DNA of 64,000 nt from an uncultured Chryseobacterium sp. (lineage in GTDB: Bacteria; Bacteroidota; Bacteroidia; Flavobacteriales; Weeksellaceae), in the NCBI GenBank assembly GCA_913778505.1, contig CAJYWD010000044.1, positions 1-64,000 on the forward strand, in the 5' to 3' direction. How positions within the stretch are numbered: position 1 is the first letter of the stretch; each line of letters opens with the position of its first letter. The notes beneath the pieces are model-generated. The model had not been told where the DNA came from and ran no database searches. It saw only the letters and a list, made by a program, of their open reading frames with translations. This document shows positions 58,645 through 64,000 of the stretch, in pieces. The position numbers were made by a program, and so were the translations under genes.

Positions 58645-59559
58645 ATGAAACTTTTTAAGAAATTAGCTTTAGGATTTTTAGCCGTTTTGGTTTTCATATT
58701 GGTTGGCGGATATATTTATTTCGACCAGAAATTTACGCCGGAGGACAATTATTTGACGGTAAAAAACGAAAGTGGAAATATCCCGATCACTTGGTTGGAA
58801 AATAACAAAAACGTTTTGCTTCTTCCCATTCATTTCTCAGGAAATCCGCAAACCTATTATTTGCAATTTGATACCGGTTCGCCTTATACGGTATTCTATT
58901 CTAATCCAATTAAAAACATTAAGGAAATTTCCATCAATAACGAACGAGCGAAAACGTCTTTTTTTATTGGCAAAACTGAGATTTCGTCCAACCGATTTAA
59001 AATATTTAACAAAGGAAAAAATGAAGAACAGGATTCAATTAAAATTATTGGAACCATTGGCGCAGATGTTTTGGAAGATCGAAAAACGCTGATTGATTTC
59101 AAAAATAATCAAATCGTTGTTAATTTGAACGAAATCCCGAGTGACTTTAAAAATCAATTGTTCGATTTCAAATTCAAGAAAAGGAAAATTATTATTTCCG
59201 GAACTTTAAAAGGCGAAGACCGAAAATTCCTATACGACTCAGGAACAAGCGCTTATGAATTTTTGACCTACAAAGAAGAATGGCAAAATCTGAAAACACT
59301 TAATTCAAAAATCAATATCGAAAAAGTACAATCCTGGAACAATGTCCTGACAACTTTTACAAGCGATTGTAGGGAAAATATCCAATTCAAAAACCAAAAG
59401 ATTCCTGTCAAACAAGTCACTTATGTGGAAGGTTTTTCCAATGCGCAGTTTTCTATGATGAAGTTTTCCGGAATGACGGGAATGCTGGGCAATAAAATAT
59501 TCCTGAATTACCGTATTTTCATAGATTGTGCTGGTGAAAAAATATCTATTAAAGATTGA
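58645..59559 (+). CDS. Membrane-anchored aspartyl-protease-like protein
   Basis: A 304-residue protein with an N-terminal membrane anchor (about 7-27) and two retropepsin/pepsin-like half-motifs: FDTGSP (Asp76) and YDSGTS (Asp198). The flanking hydrophobic-G pattern (ITGMLG-like IGTIGADVL) fits the aspartyl-protease fold. Two DTG/DSG sites in one chain suggest a pepsin-like two-lobe enzyme, unusual in bacteria but known in some. The ATG at 58645 is chosen; a longer frame from 58582 adds a non-conserved stretch. Location is probably periplasmic. Confidence 0.75.
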   Translation: MKLFKKLALGFLAVLVFILVGGYIYFDQKFTPEDNYLTVKNESGNIPITWLENNKNVLLLPIHFSGNPQTYYLQFDTGSPYTVFYSNPIKNIKEISINNERAKTSFFIGKTEISSNRFKIFNKGKNEEQDSIKIIGTIGADVLEDRKTLIDFKNNQIVVNLNEIPSDFKNQLFDFKFKKRKIIISGTLKGEDRKFLYDSGTSAYEFLTYKEEWQNLKTLNSKINIEKVQSWNNVLTTFTSDCRENIQFKNQKIPVKQVTYVEGFSNAQFSMMKFSGMTGMLGNKIFLNYRIFIDCAGEKISIKD

Positions 59560-59625
59560 AATAATTTTGATTACAGGCAACCTTTTGCAGTTTTTGCTGT
59601 CTTAGGATTATAACTAACTGAACTC

Positions 59626-61248
59626 ATGTCAAAACTTTTACTCTTCTATTTTACTTTTTGTGCTGTGCTTATCAATGCACAAACTATTTCCGGAACCATT
59701 AGAAATAAAGAGATGAAACCTGTTACATACGCATCCATAGGAATTTCCGATTCTAAAACTGGTGCTTTCAGCGATCTGCAGGGCAGCTTCCGTCTTGAGC
59801 TTCCGGAGAATAAAGATGCTAAGATCGTTTTCAGTGCATCAGGCTATCTGGATAAAGTTTTGACGCAAGAGGAACTTCTGATGGATCCAAACGTGATTAT
59901 GGAGTATAAAACAACTCAAATTGAGCCCGTCAGCATTCGTGCAAAAGCGATGAAACAGAAAACGATCGGACAGACATCCAAACCATTCCTTACATTTTCC
60001 AGAATGTTCGACCAAAACTTACCTACCGTAGAGCAAGGAAGCATTTTCCAGATCTTTCCGAATACCAAACTCAGGGCTTTTCATTTCTACATCATTCCCA
60101 GTTCCAGATTCCGGGAAATTACGCTTAAACTTAATATTTATGATGTCAAAAACAATCAGCCTCATCAATCGCTTCTGGAAGAGAATATTATTTTTAAAAC
60201 ATCTGAGACAGGCTGGCAAAGCATAGACCTGTCCAGCTATCGGCTGATGTTCCGGAATCTCGACAAAATTGTGATTACGATGCAGTTAATAGACTACGAA
60301 TCGCTATCCGATAATGATTTCGTGTTCGGAATTTCTGCAAAAAAAACATTCTCCAAAGATCTTCTGTTCCGCTACCAGAGTCAGGGCCGCTGGGAAAGTT
60401 TTGATGGTACTTTCATTTCTTACATTGATATCAGTTACGATCGAGGCGGTAAGAGAGAACAATCTTCTGAGCCAGAAAAACCTCAGGATCTAGATGACAG
60501 AACAAGTCAGCTGGTGTCCTATTACAATCACAAAGAAAAGGCTGCCAAGACAGAATTTGGCCGCAGTAAAAAAGGTCAGTTTGTTGATCTGAAAGATGCT
60601 AAAATTTATTATGAAACATACGGAGAAGGTGAACCGCTGGTGCTTCTCCACGGCAATAACGGCAGTATTTCTGATTTTTACAGACAGATTCCTTTCTTCT
60701 CCAAATATTATAAGGTCATTGCGATAGATACACGCGGGCATGGCAAGAGCACAGACCTATCACAAGAAGAGTTTACTTACGGAAAATTTGCAGAGGATCT
60801 GTACAGCATCATTCAACATCTCAAACTGGAAAAAGTTAACATTGTAGGCTGGAGTGATGGTGGTAATACTGCACTGACCTTCAATCTGAAACATCCCGAG
60901 ATGGTCAATAAATTGGTGACCATTGGCGCCAACCTAGATCCATCGGGTGTGAATGATGAACTGATCCAAATTTTCAAGCAACAAGTAATTGACAACACAG
61001 GCAACATAAAACTGATCCGCCTGATGCTGAATCACCCTGAGATTAAGCCCAAGGATCTGGCAGCTATCGCAAATCCCGTTCTGGTGATAGCAGGAAGCAA
61101 AGACGTCATCAAGCCAGATCACACCCGGATTATTCACAGTTCTATCATTAATTCTCAGCTACTGATCATTCCGGATACGACACATTACGTTCCTTTTGAA
61201 AAACCGGAAATCCTGAACGAAGCCATTCTCCGGTTTCTTCAGAAATAA
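59626..61248 (+). CDS. Alpha/beta hydrolase fused to a carboxypeptidase-regulatory-like domain
   Basis: A 540-residue exported protein: signal peptide (to about INAQ), a carboxypeptidase D regulatory-like beta-sandwich (about 20-100, TISGTIRNKEMKPVTYASIGISD), a central region of unknown fold (about 110-300) and an alpha/beta hydrolase domain (about 315-540). The nucleophile elbow is GWSDGG (Ser410), with Asp in AGSKDVIKPD and His in DTTHYVPF. The regulatory-like domain is common in TonB receptors, so this may be a surface- or envelope-associated hydrolase. It is 5 bases upstream of the S41 gene start. Confidence 0.85.
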   Translation: MSKLLLFYFTFCAVLINAQTISGTIRNKEMKPVTYASIGISDSKTGAFSDLQGSFRLELPENKDAKIVFSASGYLDKVLTQEELLMDPNVIMEYKTTQIEPVSIRAKAMKQKTIGQTSKPFLTFSRMFDQNLPTVEQGSIFQIFPNTKLRAFHFYIIPSSRFREITLKLNIYDVKNNQPHQSLLEENIIFKTSETGWQSIDLSSYRLMFRNLDKIVITMQLIDYESLSDNDFVFGISAKKTFSKDLLFRYQSQGRWESFDGTFISYIDISYDRGGKREQSSEPEKPQDLDDRTSQLVSYYNHKEKAAKTEFGRSKKGQFVDLKDAKIYYETYGEGEPLVLLHGNNGSISDFYRQIPFFSKYYKVIAIDTRGHGKSTDLSQEEFTYGKFAEDLYSIIQHLKLEKVNIVGWSDGGNTALTFNLKHPEMVNKLVTIGANLDPSGVNDELIQIFKQQVIDNTGNIKLIRLMLNHPEIKPKDLAAIANPVLVIAGSKDVIKPDHTRIIHSSIINSQLLIIPDTTHYVPFEKPEILNEAILRFLQK

Positions 61249-61265
61249 ATTTAATGGATAGGCAT

Positions 61266-61275
61266 AAAAAAAAAA
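61266..61275 (+). repeat. A10 homopolymer that shifts the S41 frame
   Basis: Ten A residues lie between an ATG at 61254 and the S41 reading frame. With 11 (or 8) A the frame from 61254 would be continuous and encode a full signal peptide. With 10 it stops after ten residues. Confidence 0.85.
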
Positions 61276-61300
61276 CCTCACACTGATTACAATTTTTATA

Positions 61301-62296
61301 TTGTCTCTAGTCAAATCGCAGAAACTCCAGTCTTCACAGGACAGTATCCGGCTTTTTTACAACGCCGTATTTTCTGCCCTGGAAAAAAGTTACCTGCACC
61401 GGAAATCAGTCGACTGGAAAAGTGTGAAATCTCAGAGCAATCAGCGACTTGACAATTATAAGACCTTTGAATCGTCACTCGCAGAAATTCAGCCACTCTT
61501 CGATGGTATCAAGGCCGATCACTGTATGATTTTTTACAATCACAGAAAATATGCAGCAACAGGAAAGACAATTACAAAAAGTGACTACTCAGAGCAGTGG
61601 AAAAAGAAATTTGACTCCAAACCAACTTTCGAAGCCAGAATGCTGACGCCGAAATATGGCTATATCCTGATGCCCGCAATCTCTACTTTTGACAACAGTC
61701 CGGAAAATATCCAGAAGCTTGCACAGCCAATGTATGACAGGATTACGGAGCTGAAAAGGAGCCATAATGCGGAAGGCTGGATCTTGGATCTGCGCTTCAA
61801 AACGGGAGGAAGTGTTGCACCGATGCTTTTGGCATTGTATGATCTTTTGGGCGATCATGCGGTTTGGACCATAATAGATGGCAGTCTTAAAAAGACATTC
61901 GCTATCAAACTGGAAAAAGGACAATATCTTGATGGTGTCAAAAAGCCTTCCTCTATCCGGAGAGAAGGTGCTTTGATGGATGAAGCAAAAGTCGCGGTGC
62001 TTACCAGTCCGTTCACAGCCAGTTCCGGAGAGGTTACGGCATTGGCTTTTAAAGGTCGACCCAAAACATTTTTCGTAGGCACTCCCACTTATGGTGCCAT
62101 GACTTCCAACATCAGCCACGCCTTGCCTTTCGGAACAACAATGGCGATAACCACAGGCTTTGACGGCGACCGGAACGGAAAATACGGTGCTCAGGTTTTG
62201 CCTGATCTTGAACTGCATCAGCAGGACAATTTTGACAACCTGATGCTGGATGGTAATATTAATGCGGCAATTCAATTTTTAGAATCAGGTTTGTAA
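61301..62296 (+). CDS. S41-family peptidase (NSR/IRBP type), signal peptide lost by frameshift
   Basis: A 331-residue protein if started at the TTG at 61301. The peptidase core has SPFTASSGEVTALAFKGRPKTFFVGTPTYGAM, the serine motif of the C-terminal processing/nisin-resistance group (Ser241 or Ser242), and ADHCMIF near the candidate His. There is no PDZ domain in view. Reading the frame upstream through the A10 tract from ATG 61254 gives MDRHKK(K)NLTLITIFILSLVKSQ, a standard signal peptide, so the native protein is likely exported. It is clustered with secreted and lipoprotein-like genes. Confidence 0.8.
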   Translation: MSLVKSQKLQSSQDSIRLFYNAVFSALEKSYLHRKSVDWKSVKSQSNQRLDNYKTFESSLAEIQPLFDGIKADHCMIFYNHRKYAATGKTITKSDYSEQWKKKFDSKPTFEARMLTPKYGYILMPAISTFDNSPENIQKLAQPMYDRITELKRSHNAEGWILDLRFKTGGSVAPMLLALYDLLGDHAVWTIIDGSLKKTFAIKLEKGQYLDGVKKPSSIRREGALMDEAKVAVLTSPFTASSGEVTALAFKGRPKTFFVGTPTYGAMTSNISHALPFGTTMAITTGFDGDRNGKYGAQVLPDLELHQQDNFDNLMLDGNINAAIQFLESGL

Positions 62297-62335
62297 TGAT
62301 ATTGTCTTATATTTACCATATCATAACTGATTTCT

Positions 62336-63151
62336 ATGAAGCTTTTACAAACTCTACTGTTTATTCTGGTTTCCAGCCTGGCATCCGCTCAAAGCAAACA
62401 ATTTCACTACGATTATCAATTCATCCCGGATTCTGCGAACAGGAATGACATCAAATCAGAAATAGTAATTCTGAATATCCTAAAAGACCGGTCGGAATAT
62501 TATAGCGCCGGAAGGTTTGCATCGGATTCTGCTCAGGCTGCCGATGCTAAAAAAGGCATCTTTTCTATGCCCAGCAGAGATGTTCTGGTTAATGAATGGG
62601 TGACCAAATATCCCAATTCCAATCAGGTTATTCACACCACGTTTATGGTCTCGGACAAGTATAAAACGAAGCAGGATGTAAATCTGAATTGGAAACTTAC
62701 TAACGAGTTTTCAAAGATTCTGAACTATAATGTCCAGAAAGCTACAACAGATTTTGGCGGAAGACAGTGGTCAGCCTGGTTTACAAAAGACATTCCCATT
62801 CAGGATGGGCCTTATAAATTCAAAGGCTTGCCAGGACTAATCCTGAAGATTGAAGATGCAACAAAAAGCCACAGCTGGGAACTGAAAGGCATCCGGAACA
62901 GTCCGGGAGAATTTGTCTATCCGGATCTTGGCCAATACAAAATTATCGAGCTAAACTACGATCAATACATCAAAAAATATAAAAAATACCGCGCCAATCC
63001 CACTGCCGACTTAGAAGGCCGAATTCCCGACCAGCGGGATGCCACCGGAAAAATGCGTACTTCGGCAGAAGTCATAAGAGAAATCAACAAACAGATTATG
63101 GAACAGCTGGCTAAGGATAATAATCTGATTGAGATTGATCTGCTTAAGTAA
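62336..63151 (+). CDS. GLPGLI family protein
   Basis: A 271-residue secreted protein: signal peptide (to about LASAQ), then the GLPGLI-family pattern ending in the namesake motif FKGLPGLILKIEDATKSHSWEL. The family is restricted to Bacteroidetes and of unknown function. It follows the S41 gene by 39 bases and is probably in the same unit. The short gap to 63245 contains no clear terminator. Confidence 0.9.
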   Translation: MKLLQTLLFILVSSLASAQSKQFHYDYQFIPDSANRNDIKSEIVILNILKDRSEYYSAGRFASDSAQAADAKKGIFSMPSRDVLVNEWVTKYPNSNQVIHTTFMVSDKYKTKQDVNLNWKLTNEFSKILNYNVQKATTDFGGRQWSAWFTKDIPIQDGPYKFKGLPGLILKIEDATKSHSWELKGIRNSPGEFVYPDLGQYKIIELNYDQYIKKYKKYRANPTADLEGRIPDQRDATGKMRTSAEVIREINKQIMEQLAKDNNLIEIDLLK

Positions 63152-63244
63152 ATTTCCTATCACAAGATGATATAACATCTTTCCATTTATCTATAACGGA
63201 TTTGGCATCTATTTTTCAGAAATTTGTAATCTAACTTTAGAAAA

Positions 63245-64000
63245 ATGAAAAGCCACAATCTGCATAATGACGATAATCTGAATCCCAATCAAAGAATATC
63301 GCCAAGCTCTGTCTACTATTGCCCGATGGAATGCGAAGGTGAAAAACTCTACTTCAAACAAGGCAGATGCCCGGTTTGCAATATGTTTCTCGTTCCCATA
63401 GAAGAGCGAGAAGATCACCGGAACAAACCACAAACTTATTCCAAAACGAATCTACCGGAAAGCTTCAAAGATAAAATCGGAGACTATTTTTGTCCGATGT
63501 TCTGCGAAGGCGAAAGGACTTATGAGTCCGATACAGGCTGTCCGGTTTGTCACATGCATCTGGAGGAAATCACGCAGGATTTGGTTGACAGTTCAAAGTT
63601 GACAGTTGATAGCCATCTAGAAGCTCATAAAACCATTAACCATCAACTCTCAACAAACAACCAAGGCAAATACTACTGCCCGATGTTCTGCGAAGGTGAC
63701 AAGGTTTACGATTCCAACGTTGGCTGTCCGGTTTGCGGAATGGATCTGGTGAAGATTCCTGAAAAAAAATCGGCAGAATATACCTGCCCGATGCATCCCG
63801 AGATCGTGCAAGACGAACCAGGGAATTGCCCGGTATGTGGAATGGACCTCGTTCCAAAACCTTCCGAAGATAATGACCACGAAGATGAAACTTATAAATT
63901 GTTAAAGAAAAAATTCTGGACAGCTCTGGGATTTTCCGTGCCTGTTTTCGTTTTGTCAATGGGCGGGATGTTCATCAGCTGGCCGTTTCCGCATCAGATT
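63245..64000 (+). CDS. Copper-type P1B ATPase, N-terminal part (cut by window edge)
   Basis: The 252 visible residues are a Cys-rich N-terminus with four heavy-metal-binding repeats: Y(Y/F)CPM(E/F)CEG(E/D) paired with CPVCxM at 24-50, 81-106 and 143-168, and TCPMHPE with CPVCGMDLVP at 180-203. A first membrane helix starts near residue 224. This matches Cu-translocating P-type ATPases with YHS-like/HMBD repeats. The linker between repeats 2 and 3 is read from an inverted repeat (see findings). It is open at the right edge, so the motor part is not seen. Confidence 0.88.
   Translation, partial: MKSHNLHNDDNLNPNQRISPSSVYYCPMECEGEKLYFKQGRCPVCNMFLVPIEEREDHRNKPQTYSKTNLPESFKDKIGDYFCPMFCEGERTYESDTGCPVCHMHLEEITQDLVDSSKLTVDSHLEAHKTINHQLSTNNQGKYYCPMFCEGDKVYDSNVGCPVCGMDLVKIPEKKSAEYTCPMHPEIVQDEPGNCPVCGMDLVPKPSEDNDHEDETYKLLKKKFWTALGFSVPVFVLSMGGMFISWPFPHQI
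63584..63654 (+). repeat. Intergenic-type inverted repeat inside the copper ATPase gene
   Basis: GTTGACAGTTGAT (63598-63610) and ATCAACTCTCAAC (63642-63654) pair with one mismatch across a 31-base spacer. A second copy of GTTGACAGTT lies at 63584-63593. Such GTTGACAGTT repeats are familiar from flavobacterial intergenic spacers. Here the frame stays open and it encodes the linker at about residues 114-137. Confidence 0.75.

Noticed and set aside
61589-62275. 228-residue frame opposite the S41 gene
   Set aside because: Antisense to a clear peptidase; sequence composition is that of a shadow frame.
1-64000. rRNA, tRNA and known riboswitches
   Set aside because: No tRNA-like TTCRAATCC arms with acceptor stems, no rRNA segments and no recognisable riboswitch cores were seen; a tool such as tRNAscan-SE or Infernal would be decisive.
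1-64000. Prophage, integrative element or defence island
   Set aside because: No integrase, terminase, restriction-modification, toxin-antitoxin or CBASS-like genes were found; the genes are housekeeping or envelope functions.

Overview
The window looks like a chromosomal segment of a Flavobacteriia species, most like the Chryseobacterium / Epilithonimonas side of Weeksellaceae. This is inferred from gene content, not from a marker gene. Supporting signs are TAnnTTTG-type promoters, two type IX secretion (T9SS) cargo proteins with C-terminal sorting domains, a TonB-dependent receptor, a DUF5686 protein, a GLPGLI-family protein, batC-batD, a CcsB-CcsA fusion, and a secreted PNGase F-like glycosidase. 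Most genes are ordinary chromosomal genes. I saw no rRNA, tRNA, CRISPR array, prophage or complete insertion sequence; only the 5' end of an IS1182-type transposase is cut by the left edge.

Layout. 1-3941: transposase fragment, then a receptor/beta-helix lipoprotein pair. 4227-7870: RNA and nucleotide genes (tsaC/sua5, cca, a Gre-like factor, thyA). 7964-11025: an exported M1 aminopeptidase and an HU-like protein. 11221-11374: seven 22-bp tandem repeats. 11453-16086: an alkyltransferase-like protein lacking its cysteine, DUF5686, and GH5-CBM. 16310-18962: a Zn/Cd-type P-type ATPase, a structured repeat element, and rplS. 19031-22079: a lipoprotein, an SDR and a GH13 lipoprotein. 22214-26646: NmrA-like protein plus Rrf2 regulator with matched operators, two serine hydrolases, and a membrane-anchored XRE regulator. 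26793-31996: acyl-CoA dehydrogenase and two tandem fatty-acid-CoA ligases (fatty-acid activation and oxidation). 32033-35363: MarC and batC-batD. 35552-39686: ABC exporter, degenerate AAA protein, and band-7 protein. 39881-41530: PNGase F-like T9SS cargo. 41585-47489: ccsBA and ftsK. 47567-49055: small secreted protein, HD protein, and DUF2490. 49056-49762: a gene-free stretch packed with three different repeat structures. 49763-52482: pyruvate dehydrogenase E2 and E1-alpha. 52730-53799: PAP2-like protein and a BlaI-type repressor. 53850-56805: RRM protein, aldo/keto reductase, and beta-helix T9SS cargo. 56897-59559: AraC-type regulator with a CxxC N-terminus, DUF2199, a second membrane XRE, and a membrane aspartyl-protease-like protein. 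59626-63151: alpha/beta hydrolase fusion, S41 peptidase with a broken signal peptide, and GLPGLI. 63245-end: a Cu-type P-type ATPase cut by the right edge.

The best candidate for something undescribed is a dispersed structured element present twice in opposite orientation (18351-18476 minus; 49093-49272 plus). Its outer boxes are conserved, while its central hairpin keeps pairing but has an unrelated sequence. Next in interest are a strict 41-bp periodic array beside one copy, a paired Rrf2 operator, an A10-tract frameshift that removes a signal peptide, a palindromic spacer repeat read as protein inside the copper ATPase, and an AAA protein with degenerate catalytic motifs. All of these were read by eye; no database search or folding program was run.
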